From contig NZ_VFOZ01000001.1 in the NCBI RefSeq assembly GCF_006716425.1, forward strand, positions 3,162,001 to 3,226,000: a stretch of DNA of 64,000 bases. The letters run 5' to 3'. Below the pieces are notes generated by a model that worked only from the letters and a program-made list of their open reading frames with translations, made no database searches and was not told where the DNA came from. Of the stretch, positions 36,393 to 45,278 are shown piece after piece. The position numbers were made by a program, and so were the translations under genes. This stretch comes from Actinoallomurus bryophytorum (GTDB taxonomy: Bacteria; Actinomycetota; Actinomycetes; Streptosporangiales; Streptosporangiaceae). Every line of letters begins with the position of its first letter. Position 1 is the stretch's first letter.

Positions 36393-37139
36393 CGTGTTTC
36401 CCTCGATGCTTTCCTTGACCCAGGTGCCGGTCTTGTTGCTGAACGAGCTCCGCACATGGATGGGCATGCCATAGCGCCGTGCGTACTCCACGCAGCGCAG
36501 GTGCAGGATCTTGGCACCGCAGGCGGCCATCTCCATCATCTCCTCGTAGGAGATGTCGGGGATGCGCCGGGCGACCGGGACGATGCGCGGGTCGGCGGTG
36601 AAGATGCCGTCCACGTCGGTGTAGATCTCGCAGACGTCGGCGCCGAGCGCGGCGGCGAGAGCGACCGCGGTGGTGTCGGAGCCGCCGCGGCCGAGCGTGG
36701 TGACGTCCTTGGTGTCCTGGGACACACCCTGGAAGCCGGCGACGATCGCGATCAGGCCCTCGTCGAGGGCGCCGCGGATCCGGCCGGGCGTGACGTCGAT
36801 GATGCGGGCCCTGCCATGGCTGCCGTCCGTGATCACACCGGCCTGGGAGCCGGTGAAGGACCGCGCCTCGTGGCCCAGGTTGGCGATGGCCATCGCGAGC
36901 AACGCCATCGAGATGCGCTCACCGGAGGTGAGCAGCATGTCGAGTTCACGTGCCGGTGGGAGGGGGCTGACCTGGTTGGCCAGATCGATCAACTCATCCG
37001 TCGTGTCCCCCATCGCGGACACCACCACGGCGACGTCATGTCCGTCGCGTTTGGTGGCGGCGATGCGCTGGGCGACGCGCTTGATGCTTTCCGCGTCTGC
37101 GACGGAGGAGCCACCGTACTTCTGCACGACAAGAGCCAC
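35871..37139 (-). CDS. ask: Aspartokinase
   Basis: 422 residues. The kinase domain begins with [11 protein letters not shown] and contains [21 protein letters not shown]. Two ACT domains (about 265-420, e.g. [27 protein letters not shown]) provide feedback control by lysine and threonine. It phosphorylates aspartate, the first step of the pathway. The gene contains a plausible internal start for a separate beta subunit (see the entry at 36392). It is translationally coupled to asd. Confidence 0.96.
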   Translation of the reverse strand: MALVVQKYGGSSVADAESIKRVAQRIAATKRDGHDVAVVVSAMGDTTDELIDLANQVSPLPPARELDMLLTSGERISMALLAMAIANLGHEARSFTGSQAGVITDGSHGRARIIDVTPGRIRGALDEGLIAIVAGFQGVSQDTKDVTTLGRGGSDTTAVALAAALGADVCEIYTDVDGIFTADPRIVPVARRIPDISYEEMMEMAACGAKILHLRCVEYARRYGMPIHVRSSFSNKTGTWVKESIEGNTMEQAIISGVAHDRSEAKITVVGVPDKVGEAATIFQTLADAEINIDMIVQNVSAAATSRTDISFTLPRTDGQTAMASLNKIKERIGFDKLRYDDQIGKVSLIGAGMRSHPGVTAKFFGSIADAGVNIEMISTSEIRISVVVDQDDVDAAVTAAHRAFDLDSDQVEAVVYGGSGR

Positions 37140-37274
37140 GCGTGTGCACTCCTCGGATCAGGCGTTGGAAGTCTTGACGCGCCTGAGTCTACCGAGGTCA
37201 GCGGCTCAGCCTGCGAGACGTTATCCCGCTATGCGAGATTTGCGCCATTCGAGGCAACGCACCGGAAACCTTCC

Positions 37275-37808
37275 TTAGCCGGCGACCTGTTCCTCCATCA
37301 CGTCCAGGCGAGCACTCGCGGATACGGCGTAAAGAGCCCGCAGCGCCGCACCCGCGTGGTTGCCCCAGTGGTTGAAGTAGCTGTACTGCCACCACCAGAG
37401 CGCCTCCAGCTTGCGGTCGGCCTCGTAGTGCCGGCGGCCATGGACCAGGTCGCTGGCGACGTCCACGAGATCGTCCGAGAGCCGGTAGGGAACCGCCTCG
37501 TCGTCCTTGTACGGGTCGAACACCTCGGTGTAGTCGTCGACGTCGGTGAGACGCTCGGCGAGCCCCTGGCGTACGGCGTCGAGGTCGGGATCCTCGCCGA
37601 CGTCGGGCTCCCAGTTGTCCGGGAGGATCACGTCGGTGTTGGCGCCGAGCTGCGCGCCCGCCACCGCGATCTGCGAGACCTCGAGGAGGAGCATCGGCAC
37701 CGTCTGCTCTTTGGCGTCGCCGCGGGCGATCGCCTCGAGCATGGTCAGATAGCTCTCAACGTGCTTCGCCACCCGATCGGCGAGCGTGGTCCAGCTGTTC
37801 TCAGACAT
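37275..37808 (-). CDS. DUF5063 protein
   Basis: 177 residues, mostly helical and acidic ([47 protein letters not shown]), with an aromatic cluster [27 protein letters not shown]. No catalytic motif is recognised. Start ATG 37808 lies inside recR (8-bp overlap), and the gene accompanies recR in many actinobacteria, so a link to DNA repair is possible but unproven. No membrane segment. Confidence 0.82.
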   Translation of the reverse strand: MSENSWTTLADRVAKHVESYLTMLEAIARGDAKEQTVPMLLLEVSQIAVAGAQLGANTDVILPDNWEPDVGEDPDLDAVRQGLAERLTDVDDYTEVFDPYKDDEAVPYRLSDDLVDVASDLVHGRRHYEADRKLEALWWWQYSYFNHWGNHAGAALRALYAVSASARLDVMEEQVAG

Positions 37809-38400
37809 CGAGCAGCCTCCGTCCTTCGAACGCGCGACCGAGAGTGACCTCGTCGGCGTATTCCAGATCGCCTCCCACCGGCAGGCCACTGGCGAGCCGG
37901 GTGACGGTGAGGCCCATCGGTTTCACGAGCCGGGCAAGGTAGGTCGCGGTCGCCTCGCCCTCGAGGTTCGGGTCAGTGGCGAGGATGAGCTCGGTCACGT
38001 CACCGTCGGCGAGCCGCGTCATGAGCTCCCGAATCCGCAGGTCATCGGGGCCCACCCCCTCGATCGGGCTGATCGCGCCACCCAGCACGTGGTAGCGGCC
38101 ACGGAACTCGCGCGTCTTTTCGATCGCCACGACGTCCTTCGGCTCCTCCACCACGCAGATCACATGCAGGTCGCGACGGGCATCCCGGCAGATCCGGCAT
38201 TCTTCCGCCTCGGCCACATTACCGCAGACCTTACAGAACCTGACTTTGTCTTTTACTTCCCTCAGCGCCTCGGTCAGGCGGGTGACATCGGCAGGGTCGG
38301 CGGCGAGCAGATGGAAGGCGATCCGCTGTGCGCTCTTCGGCCCCACACCGGGCAGCCTGCCCAGCTCGTCGATGAGGTTCTGAACAACCCCTTCGTACAC
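37801..38400 (-). CDS. recR: Recombination mediator RecR
   Basis: 199 residues. A helix-hairpin-helix ([20 protein letters not shown], 13-32) is followed by a zinc finger with C56, C59, C68 and C71, and a Toprim domain (about 78-170: [28 protein letters not shown]). With RecO it loads RecA on gapped DNA in the RecFOR pathway. It lies downstream of the YbaB gene, the usual dnaX-ybaB-recR order, all on the minus strand. Full length. Confidence 0.96.
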   Translation of the reverse strand: MYEGVVQNLIDELGRLPGVGPKSAQRIAFHLLAADPADVTRLTEALREVKDKVRFCKVCGNVAEAEECRICRDARRDLHVICVVEEPKDVVAIEKTREFRGRYHVLGGAISPIEGVGPDDLRIRELMTRLADGDVTELILATDPNLEGEATATYLARLVKPMGLTVTRLASGLPVGGDLEYADEVTLGRAFEGRRLLDV

Positions 38401-38493
38401 GGCTCCTCCCTTCTACTCGTCGCTCGTATCGTTCGCGGCGTGCGTGCGGACCCTCGCGGGCTCACAGCCCGTACGGCGTGAGCCGCGCGGGTC

Positions 38494-38856
38494 TCAGAGC
38501 TCCGGCAGGCCCCCGGGGATGCCACCGCCGAGGCTGCCCAGGCCCTCGGTCAGCGGGCCCATCTTCGTCTCCTGCAACCTCTGCACCTCCTCGGCGGCGT
38601 TGTGAATGGCCGCGACCACCAGGTCGGCGATGGTCTCGGCCGTGTCCTGCGGGTCGTTGGTGTCGATCGCAGCCGGGTCGATGACCAGCTTGATCAGCTC
38701 GCTCTGACCGTTCACCGTCGCGGTGACCAGCCCGCCACCGGCGGACCCGTCGACCTGGGCCTCCGCGAGCTCACGTTGCAGAGTCACGAGCTGTTCCTGC
38801 ATTCGCTGCGCCTGCTCCAGCATCTGCTGGATATTCTGCCCGCCTCCGGGTTCCAC
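38494..38856 (-). CDS. YbaB/EbfC-family nucleoid-associated protein
   Basis: 120 residues. A long coiled helix ([30 protein letters not shown]) is followed by a beta hairpin ([22 protein letters not shown]) and a C-terminal helix, the tweezer dimer fold that binds DNA. The tail is Gly-rich ([14 protein letters not shown]). It begins with an alternative codon (GTG) at 38856. It sits between dnaX and recR as in most bacteria. Confidence 0.93.
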   Translation of the reverse strand: MEPGGGQNIQQMLEQAQRMQEQLVTLQRELAEAQVDGSAGGGLVTATVNGQSELIKLVIDPAAIDTNDPQDTAETIADLVVAAIHNAAEEVQRLQETKMGPLTEGLGSLGGGIPGGLPEL

Positions 38857-39060
38857 GGCGTCTCCTCATTCGATCGTCCGATGGCACGAGACTACGGGGT
38901 TCGCTCTCGATGCGGTAAGCGCCCACCCGTGATCGGAATTCCCGGCATGTCACCGCTCGGGACCCGGCCGGCGACAGCACTCCGAGAGGCGTACGACCGG
39001 GGGCGCCGCAGCCATGATCAGAGTGACCTATGTTCGCGGCAAGCGGGCTTATTCCGCAGG

Positions 39061-41430
39061 TCAAGCGTTGTCGATCTCCTGAATGACCTTGCCGCCGAGC
39101 ACCTGTTCGATCAATGCCATCCCGGTGAGGGCGGCCTCCGTACCGGCATCGGCGTCGCCCTCGGGATCGACCTCGTCGGCCTCGTCGAAGGGGCCCGGAG
39201 GCGGCGGCACGATGCCGGACGCGGACGCCGTGGGAGGGGGCGTACGGTTCTCGGCGGGCCGACGTGGCTCCTGCTGCCGGCGGTTCTCTCGCGGCTCGCG
39301 GGGGGCGGGGGGCGCCGCCGCGGCACCGCCCCAGCCGCCGGGGTCGGACGGGGGTGGGCTCGGCCGTCCGCTCTGTCCGGAGCCGTTGTCGAGGACGGCG
39401 TCGATGCGCCAGTCGACGCCGAGGATCTCCTTGAGCGCCTCGCGGAGCACGACCTCCTTGCCGCCGGTCGTGAAGCCGCGGCGCTTTCCCTCGTTGGCGA
39501 AGGCGAGGGTGAGGACGTTGCCCTCCAGGGAGGCGACGTCCACGCCTTCCATGAGGACGATCCAGGCGACCTTGCTGCGCTGCTTGACCGCTTCGAGGAT
39601 GTCGACCCACATGCCACGGATGGCACTGACGTCGACCGCGCCGGGTTGTGCGGGGGTGGTCTCGTGCGGCGCCTCGCCGGGTGCCTCGTCCGCGGCATGC
39701 TGGCCGGTCCGTTGGTCCTGGTCCGAGTCGGGCCGTTGTGCCTGCGCTTGCCCGGGCTGGTGAAGAGTGGGCCAGTCGACCTCGCCCGGCGCCTGTGGCG
39801 TCGCGTTCGAGGGGGTCGCGGCGGAGCGCTCTGCCGCGTTGGACGGCGGCGCGTCGGCCGCCGCCGTTGAGGACGGACCCGCGGCGGACCGGCCCGCGGA
39901 CGACGAGGCAGGCGCCGGGTCCGGTGCCGAGTTCGATGCCCGCGAGGGTGTGGCCTGCGAGGGTGTGGCCTGCGAGGAAGCCGCCGACGAGCCCGCGGCC
40001 GAGGAGTTATCCACAGCCCGTCGCTCATCTTCCCCACGCCTCGGTCCTCGCTGGACAATGGAAGTGGGGTCGCCCCCCTGGGCGGGCGGGGGTTGGTTTT
40101 GGGCGGGCGGGGGTTGGTTTTGGGCGCGCGGGGGTTGGTTGTCGCTCGGTTCGCGCTGGGGGTCCGAGCGGGTTGTGTGGCCGGGGCCGGGTGCGTGGCG
40201 TTCGTCGGCCGGTGTCGGGGGTTGCGGGCGGCGTACCGGGGGCATCGCGGCCGCGGGGGCGCCCTCGCCGATGGCGAAGCGGCGTTCGAGCCGGTCCAGG
40301 CGGGCGAGCAGTGACGATTCGTCGTCGTACGCACCGGGCAACAGGATCCGCGCGCAGATGAGTTCGAGCAGCAGTCTCGGCGCGGTCGCGCCGCGCATCT
40401 CGGTGAGCCCGGTGTGCAGCAGGTCGGCGGCGCGTGTCAGCTCTCCCAGACCCAGCCGCGACGCCTGCGCCTGCATGCGCTCCAGCTCGTCCGGTGGCAC
40501 GTCGAGCAGGCCTGTCGTCCCCGCGTCGGGCACGTTGGACAGGATCACCAGGTCGCGAAAGCGTTCGAGCAGGTCGGCCGCGAACCTCCGCGGGTCCTGG
40601 CCACCCTCCATCACCCGGTCGATGGCGGCGAACACCGCGCCACCGTCATGGCTCGCGACCGCGTCCACGACCTCGTCCAGCAGGGTCGCGTCGGTGTAGC
40701 CGAGCAGCGAGACGGCGCGGGCGTACGTGATGCCCTCCTCGCCGGCGCCCGCGAGGAGCTGGTCGAGGATCGACTCGGAGTCTCGTGCGGACCCGGCCCC
40801 GGCGCGTACGACCAGGGGGATCGCTGCCGGCTCGTACGGGACGTTCTCCTTCTGCAGGATGTCCTCGAGCAGCTCGCGCAGCGTGCCGGGCGGAATGAGG
40901 CGGAAGGGATAGTGGTGCGTACGGGACCGGATCGTCCCGATGACCTTCTCCGGCTCCGTCGTCGCGAAGATGAACTTCAGGTGGGCCGGCGGCTCCTCGA
41001 CGAGCTTCAGCAGCGCGTTGAACCCTTCACGGGTCACCATGTGCGCTTCGTCGATGATGTAGATCTTGTAGCGCGCGGCCACCGGCGCGAAGAAGGCACG
41101 CTCACGCAGGTCGCGGGCGTCGTCCACACCACCGTGCGACGCGGCGTCGATCTCGATGACGTCGATGTGCCCGGAGCCGCTCGGCCCGAGGGCAAGACAC
41201 GAGTCACATTTGCCGCAAGGCTCGGGCGTCGGCCCCAGCTCGCAGTTGAGCGAACGCGCCAGGATCCGCGCACTCGAGGTCTTCCCGCATCCCCGCGGCC
41301 CGCTGAACAGGTACGCGTGGTTGATCCGCCCGTTGCGCAACGCTTGCTGAAGCGGCTCGGCGACGTGTTCCTGCCCCTTGAGCTCGGCGAACGTCGCTGG
41401 CCGGTACTTTCTATACAGAGCCAGACTCAT
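39061..41430 (-). CDS. dnaX: DNA polymerase III subunits gamma/tau
   Basis: 789 residues. The clamp-loader ATPase has Walker A GPRGCGKTS (44-52), a four-Cys zinc module (C63, C72, C75, C78), IIDEAH (Walker B) and a sensor-1 FATTEP. A collar domain is followed by a long Pro/Gln/Ala/Ser-rich linker (about 410-590) and a tau C-terminal domain (VSAIRGMWVDILEAVKQRSKVAWIVLMEG). It assembles the beta clamp loader. The linker contains short in-frame repeats that also appear as DNA repeats. No slippery frameshift site is evident, so a tau-only product is likely. Confidence 0.95.
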   Translation of the reverse strand: MSLALYRKYRPATFAELKGQEHVAEPLQQALRNGRINHAYLFSGPRGCGKTSSARILARSLNCELGPTPEPCGKCDSCLALGPSGSGHIDVIEIDAASHGGVDDARDLRERAFFAPVAARYKIYIIDEAHMVTREGFNALLKLVEEPPAHLKFIFATTEPEKVIGTIRSRTHHYPFRLIPPGTLRELLEDILQKENVPYEPAAIPLVVRAGAGSARDSESILDQLLAGAGEEGITYARAVSLLGYTDATLLDEVVDAVASHDGGAVFAAIDRVMEGGQDPRRFAADLLERFRDLVILSNVPDAGTTGLLDVPPDELERMQAQASRLGLGELTRAADLLHTGLTEMRGATAPRLLLELICARILLPGAYDDESSLLARLDRLERRFAIGEGAPAAAMPPVRRPQPPTPADERHAPGPGHTTRSDPQREPSDNQPPRAQNQPPPAQNQPPPAQGGDPTSIVQRGPRRGEDERRAVDNSSAAGSSAASSQATPSQATPSRASNSAPDPAPASSSAGRSAAGPSSTAAADAPPSNAAERSAATPSNATPQAPGEVDWPTLHQPGQAQAQRPDSDQDQRTGQHAADEAPGEAPHETTPAQPGAVDVSAIRGMWVDILEAVKQRSKVAWIVLMEGVDVASLEGNVLTLAFANEGKRRGFTTGGKEVVLREALKEILGVDWRIDAVLDNGSGQSGRPSPPPSDPGGWGGAAAAPPAPREPRENRRQQEPRRPAENRTPPPTASASGIVPPPPGPFDEADEVDPEGDADAGTEAALTGMALIEQVLGGKVIQEIDNA
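40080..40141. repeat. 21-bp tandem repeat within dnaX
   Basis: Two exact 21-bp units (40080-40100, 40101-40121) and most of a third encode repeated QNQPPPA in the disordered linker. Length variation among strains is expected. Confidence 0.85.
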
Positions 41431-41431
41431 C

Positions 41432-41463
41432 GGGGTCCGTCCTCATCAGAAGCAAAGGACCCC
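41432..41463 (-). terminator. Hairpin overlapping the SRP RNA 3' end
   Basis: GGACCCC (41457-41463) and GGGGTCC (41432-41438) form a 7-bp stem on the minus strand, between the SRP RNA end and the dnaX start. It may end SRP RNA or sit in the dnaX leader. Confidence 0.45.
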
Positions 41464-41544
41464 CCGCACACCCGTCAGAGCCTGCTTATCCTTGCTGCCT
41501 TCCGGCCCTGGGGAGGTTCACAGGATGACGCCATGCGAGGGGTC
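41458..41544 (-). ncRNA. ffs: Signal recognition particle small RNA
   Basis: About 87 nt. The minus strand contains GGGCCGGAAGGCAGCAAGG, the universally conserved SRP tip loop (GGAA tetraloop plus asymmetric internal loop) that binds Ffh. Outer strands GACCCCTCGCATGGCGTCA and TGACGGGTGTGCGGGGGGTC pair to close the long hairpin. It targets ribosomes making membrane proteins to the membrane. It lies immediately upstream of dnaX, as is common in actinobacteria. End positions are good to a few bases. Confidence 0.93.
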
Positions 41545-41624
41545 TCGAATGAGTCTATGGCATCGCGAGTACGTCTTCGGCCCGTACGCTCACCTCCGTT
41601 CGAACGAGCTCCGGAGGCGCGTGA

Positions 41625-41939
41625 ATGAAGATCTTCCACATCGCCGAACGCCCCGAATGGGACGCCGCCCGCCAGGCCGGCGGGCCGTACGAGGTGTCGA
41701 CCCGAGGCCAGACCCTCGCGGAGGTCGGCTTCATCCACGCCTCGCGCGATGAAGAGCAGGTACGTACGGTCGAGCGCGCGTTCTACGCCGATCTCGACGA
41801 CCTGGTGCTCCTCGTCATCGACCCGCAGGGCCTGGACGTACGCCACGAGCCCGTCGGGGACGACGTGTTCCCGCACATCTACGGCCCCCTGCCGATCGAG
41901 GCCGTCATCGATGTACGGCCCCTGCCGGGAAACCGGTAG
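41625..41939 (+). CDS. DUF952 protein
   Basis: 104 residues of the DUF952 family: FHIAERPEWDAARQAG at the start, GFIHASRDEEQVRTVERAFYAD in the middle and VFPHIYGPLPIEAVIDVRPL near the end. The fold resembles ADP-ribosyltransferase-like enzymes, but function is unknown. GGAGG lies about seven bases before ATG 41625. It sits between the SRP RNA and tRNA-Ser, probably monocistronic. Confidence 0.9.
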   Translation: MKIFHIAERPEWDAARQAGGPYEVSTRGQTLAEVGFIHASRDEEQVRTVERAFYADLDDLVLLVIDPQGLDVRHEPVGDDVFPHIYGPLPIEAVIDVRPLPGNR

Positions 41940-41949
41940 GATTCTCGGC

Positions 41950-42037
41950 GGAGGATTCGCCTAGTGGCCTAGGGCGCACGCTTGGAAAGCGTGTTGGGGG
42001 CAACCCCTCAGGAGTTCGAATCTCCTATCCTCCGCCA
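41950..42037 (+). tRNA. tRNA-Ser(GGA)
   Basis: A class II tRNA. The acceptor GGAGGAT pairs with ATCCTCC, the anticodon arm CACGC-TTGGAAA-GCGTG gives anticodon GGA, and a long variable arm (TTGGGGGCAACCCCTCA) identifies serine. Discriminator G is at 42034 and CCA is encoded at 42035-42037. Confidence 0.97.
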
Positions 42038-42056
42038 CACAGAGCAGGAGTGACGC

Positions 42057-42085
42057 AAGCCCGGCACCTAACCGATGCCGGGCTT
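42057..42085 (+). terminator. Terminator after tRNA-Ser
   Basis: A 10-bp perfect stem (AAGCCCGGCA / TGCCGGGCTT, 9-nt loop) followed by GTTGATTTTG. Confidence 0.85.
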
Positions 42086-42251
42086 GTTGATTTTGTAGTC
42101 TCGTCGCGACCGATCCCTCCCGCCAGGATGCCGCTCACCGCCTCCTCCCTTCGGCATCTTCGCCAGACGTTGTCCGCGACGGCCCCGTAGGTGCAGAAAC
42201 GCGGCACCGATCATCGACGGCATAGGGACAACGCCCGTACCCGCAGAGCCT

Positions 42252-42340
42252 CTGTAGATCTTCGGCGAATCGCTCACGAGGTTTCGGCAGGTCGCCCATC
42301 CAGCCTTCGGCAGACCGCCCGCAGAGGTTCGGCAGGACGC
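42252..42340. repeat. Four imperfect ~22-bp tandem repeats
   Basis: Units at 42252-42273, 42274-42295, 42296-42318 and 42319-42340 share the core TTCGGCAGGNCGC. They are contiguous without spacers, so this is not a CRISPR array. The surrounding 42086-42352 holds no gene I can support; a related TTCGGCATCTTCGCC occurs near 42148. The adjacent ATPase relic suggests mobile-element debris. Confidence 0.7.
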
Positions 42341-42352
42341 TCACACCATGGC

Positions 42353-42684
42353 CGAGTTGATACGCGTCCAGGCAGGTTTCTACTGACAGGCTCCGCTCGT
42401 CGTTGCGCAGCGGTACGGAGCCTGTTCAGCTCTTCTATCACCGCGACCGCGACAAGGTCGATATGGTGCTCTAGCACGCGTCGGGCCAGGTGATCGGTGT
42501 GAAGGTCAAGGCGGCCGAGACGGTGCGGAGCAACGACTTCCGTGGCCTGCGGCACCTCGCGGAGGGGCTTGGTGACCGGTTCCAGGCGGGGTTCGTCCTG
42601 GACGCGGGTGAGCGATCACTACCTTTGGGTGGACAACTAAAGGCACTGCCGATGGCCGCGTTGTGGCAACTCGAAACGCCCTGA
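42353..42684 (+). pseudogene. AAA/DUF4143 ATPase relic
   Basis: The frame from 42353 reads DTRPGRFLLTGSARR, matching the segment after Walker B of DUF4143-type ATPases. It then shifts frame to LFYHRDRDKVDMVL, hits TAG, and continues as GQVIGVKVKAAETVRSNDFR through LGDRFQAGFVLDAGERSLPLG to the C-terminus, the family's PD-(D/E)XK-like tail. The P-loop and the central winged-helix region are missing. A large deletion, a frameshift and a stop make it non-functional. Such ATPases are common mobile, poorly characterised genes. Confidence 0.72.
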
Positions 42685-42904
42685 TCCTAAGGACGACAGG
42701 ATGCGACGAATGCCGCAGTCAGGACAACACGAATGTGGTGACATGCATCGTCACAACCTCCACGCGAAGCGGCCTGAGAGAGTTCCGCTTGGCGGGCCTC
42801 AAGGCCATGACAGCGCCTAAGCCGATAGCGACGACTGGCTTTATCACCTTTACCCGATCCACGATCCCGGGTGTGGTCTTCTCCTGGCGTCGGCCGGGCA
42901 CTTC

Positions 42905-43828
42905 TCATGTCACCTTGATGACGACCTTGCCGGAAGTGTGACCATTCTCGACGGTGGCGAGGGCGGCCGGGGCGTCGGAGAGCGGATGGACCGCGGTGAT
43001 CACGGGGGCGAGGAGCCCGTCGAGGGCCAGCCGGGCGGACCGCTCCAGGTTCTCGCGGTCGAGGCGGCGCTCGACGGGACGCCCACCGAGTTCGGACACG
43101 GACGAATCTCCCACGGCGATGACGTTGCGGGGATCCCGGGCCAGCGGAGCGACCGTCCGCAGCGAGGTGCCTCCGACCAGGTCGACGATCCCGTCGAAGC
43201 CGTCAGGAACCAGCTCGCGTGCCGCGGCGACGACGTCCCCGGCGGCGTAGTCGATGAACCGCACCCCGATGGCCTCGGCGTGCTCGCGCTTGGCGGCACT
43301 CCCGGTGCCGACCACACGCAGCCGGCGCCCGACGGCCAGCCGGCCGACGGCGAGGCCGACCCCGCCCCCGACCCCGTTGACCAGGACCGTCGCACCGGCC
43401 GGGAGGCCGAGCTGGTCGAGCGCATCCACCGCGGTCGTCCCGGCGACTGGCAGCGTCGCCGCCACGGTCGTGGCCAGACCCGCCGGGATGCGCGCGGTGT
43501 TCGGCGCCGACAGCACCGTCGTCTCGGCGTAAGTGCCGCCACCGGTGAGTGCGAAGCCGAAGACCGCGTCACCCACCTCGATCCCGTCGACGTCCTCACC
43601 CCGGGCGAGAACGGTCCCCGATGCCTCCATGCCCAGCACGCGGGGAAACGGACGCCCACCGTCGAGCCCGGAGACCAGACCCGAGCGCAGAAGGTGGTCG
43701 AGCGGATTCACGCCGGCGACGTCGACCCGGATCAGCACCTCGTCGCGAGCGGGGACGGGATCGGGACGATCGAAGAACTCCTGCACCTCGGGCCCGCCAT
43801 ACCTGCCGAAACCCCACGCCTGCCCCAT
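42905..43828 (-). CDS. NADP-dependent quinone-oxidoreductase-like enzyme (MDR, no zinc)
   Basis: 307 residues. A GroES-like N-terminal domain (VDVAGVNPLDHLLRSG; VLGMEASGTVLARGEDV) is followed by a Rossmann domain with VNGVGGGVGLAVGRLAVG near 151-168. No zinc ligands are present, as in quinone reductases. It probably reduces quinones or enones with NADPH. The GGGAGG before ATG 43828 fixes the start. A MerR regulator gene lies about 100 bp upstream on the same strand and may control it. Confidence 0.87.
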   Translation of the reverse strand: MGQAWGFGRYGGPEVQEFFDRPDPVPARDEVLIRVDVAGVNPLDHLLRSGLVSGLDGGRPFPRVLGMEASGTVLARGEDVDGIEVGDAVFGFALTGGGTYAETTVLSAPNTARIPAGLATTVAATLPVAGTTAVDALDQLGLPAGATVLVNGVGGGVGLAVGRLAVGRRLRVVGTGSAAKREHAEAIGVRFIDYAAGDVVAAARELVPDGFDGIVDLVGGTSLRTVAPLARDPRNVIAVGDSSVSELGGRPVERRLDRENLERSARLALDGLLAPVITAVHPLSDAPAALATVENGHTSGKVVIKVT

Positions 43829-43935
43829 CTTCTGCGGCCTCCCGTGTGACCGACCCCGGTGGTTCCGGGCTCTGTCGCCATCCTCACCGCTCACACCGAT
43901 GTCAGGGGCAACCGGATGTGGTGCAGGTCACAGCA

Positions 43936-44331
43936 TCAGGATGCCTGTGCCGCCGGTTCCCTGGCCGTGGACAGCTCCGCACGGTGCCGACTGTTGGCCC
44001 TGATCAGCACGTCGAGCGCATCCCGGGTCTCGATCAGGTGCGCGATGTCGGCGTCGATCCGGTCGCGCTCGCGCGTCATCGTCGCGAACGCCAGCTCGAC
44101 GATGCCCGGGTCACCGGGGGTCTCCACGCACGGCAGCACAGTCGCGATCACCCGGCTGGACATACCCGCGTCGAACAGCTGCCGGATGAGTGACACGCGC
44201 TGGACCTCGGCCTCGGAATAGTGACGCTGCCCGGCGTCGGAGCGTGAGCTGGTCAGCAGGCCCTGCTCTTCGTAGTACCGCAGTGAGCGCGGACTCACGC
44301 CCGTACGCTTGGACAGCTCACCGATCCGCAT
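43936..44331 (-). CDS. MerR-family regulator
   Basis: 131 residues. The winged helix-turn-helix MRIGELSKRTGVSPRSLRYYEEQGLL opens the protein, followed by the SEAEVQRVSLIRQLFDAGMSS second helix and a long coiled coil (AFATMTRERDRIDADIAHLIETRDALDVLI) for dimerisation. One Cys (VLPCVET) lies where MerR sensors often place an effector ligand, but a metal site is not evident. ATG 44331 has TAGGCT exactly seven bases upstream. Its probable target is the oxidoreductase gene directly downstream. Confidence 0.88.
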   Translation of the reverse strand: MRIGELSKRTGVSPRSLRYYEEQGLLTSSRSDAGQRHYSEAEVQRVSLIRQLFDAGMSSRVIATVLPCVETPGDPGIVELAFATMTRERDRIDADIAHLIETRDALDVLIRANSRHRAELSTAREPAAQAS

Positions 44332-44344
44332 ACCTGAGAGCCTA
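44329..44344 (-). promoter_or_regulatory. Candidate leaderless promoter of the MerR gene
   Basis: Minus strand: TAGGCT (44344-44339), seven bases, ATG (44331-44329), no ribosome site. Confidence 0.5.
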
Positions 44345-44470
44345 CGTAGTCCTCGACCGGTGTACGCCCCGGCCCCTCCGTGACGGACGGCCACCACCGC
44401 ACCGTCCGACCCCACGCCAGATACCGGTGTGCGCGGTTAACGGCGGACGGCTTCAGTAAGTCCGCGTGAA

Positions 44471-44492
44471 TGTCGCGCAGAGCGGCGCGACA
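44471..44492 (-). terminator. Hairpin downstream of the TetR gene
   Basis: TGTCGCGC / GCGCGACA, perfect 8-bp stem with a 6-nt loop, between the TetR stop (44539) and the MerR promoter. Short U run only (TT). Confidence 0.5.
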
Positions 44493-44538
44493 TCGACCGG
44501 CCATGCGGTCTCACGAGCACGAGGGCGCCCATCGTCAT

Positions 44539-45165
44539 CTAGCTCACCGGGTGTGACGGCGTGGAGGTGAGCGTGTCCCAGGCGGCCATCGCGCAGGTGA
44601 TGACCGTCTCCAGTTCGGCGCGGTCGGCGCCGTCGCGGGCTTGTATGGAGAGGCCTTGCACCACGGTGGTGTAGTAGCGGGCGATGGCGTCGAGGTCGGC
44701 GGGCGGTGCGGTCAGGTCGCCGTCGATGACGCCGCGGGCGAGCCGGTCTCTGATCTCGGTGAGCATGCCGCGGCGGAGCTCGGCCAGGAACTCCCGTACC
44801 GCGTGGTTCTCCACGGCGCCTGTCGGCGCGGCGAGGATGAGCATGCAGTAGTGCGGGGTGTCAGGGCCGGTGATCTGGTCGGCGGTGGCGCGCAGCATGG
44901 CGTGGATCGCGGCGCGCGCGGTCGGCTGTTCGCGCAGTGCGCGTCTGGGCGGCTCGCCTGAGGTCGTGCCGTAGAGCGCCATGACCTTGCGGAACAGATC
45001 CTCCTTGCTGCCGAAGCAGGCGTAGATGCTGGCCGAGGCGATACCCATGGCCTCGGCCAGGCCGCCCAGCGAGGTGCCCTCGTAGCCGCGTTCCCAGAAC
45101 AGGTCCAGCGCCCGGCGCAGGGCGACGTCCGGGTCGAATGTGCGCGGCCTGCCGCGAGCAGCCAT
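44539..45165 (-). CDS. TetR-family regulator
   Basis: 208 residues. The helix-turn-helix is ALRRALDLFWERGYEGTSLGGLAEAMGIASASIYACFGSKEDLF, and the C-terminal domain is of the YcdC-like TetR_C type with HAMLRATADQITGPDTPHYCML. The ACFGSKEDLF motif is typical of repressors of divergent oxidoreductases. ATG 45165 sits behind GGGGGG. The divergent quinone oxidoreductase and paired 13-bp repeats in the gap suggest direct repression of both genes. Confidence 0.9.
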   Translation of the reverse strand: MAARGRPRTFDPDVALRRALDLFWERGYEGTSLGGLAEAMGIASASIYACFGSKEDLFRKVMALYGTTSGEPPRRALREQPTARAAIHAMLRATADQITGPDTPHYCMLILAAPTGAVENHAVREFLAELRRGMLTEIRDRLARGVIDGDLTAPPADLDAIARYYTTVVQGLSIQARDGADRAELETVITCAMAAWDTLTSTPSHPVS

Positions 45166-45187
45166 CAAGCACCCCCCGTCCGATTTC

Positions 45188-45255
45188 TTTGTCGTTCGAT
45201 CAAGTTTACCTTGACCTGCGCGGCGCTACCTGCCACGGTTTGTTTGTCGTTCGAT
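45188..45255. promoter_or_regulatory. Paired operator repeats between TetR and quinone oxidoreductase
   Basis: TTTGTCGTTCGAT occurs at 45188-45200 and again, same orientation, at 45243-45255, 55 bp apart. Each lies close to one of the divergent starts (45165 and 45279), the position expected for TetR binding sites. Confidence 0.65.
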
Positions 45256-45278
45256 AAATAAAAAGGAAACCGATCGTC

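Noticed and set aside
42252-42340. Possible CRISPR array
   Set aside because: Units are contiguous, divergent and without unique spacers; no cas genes nearby.
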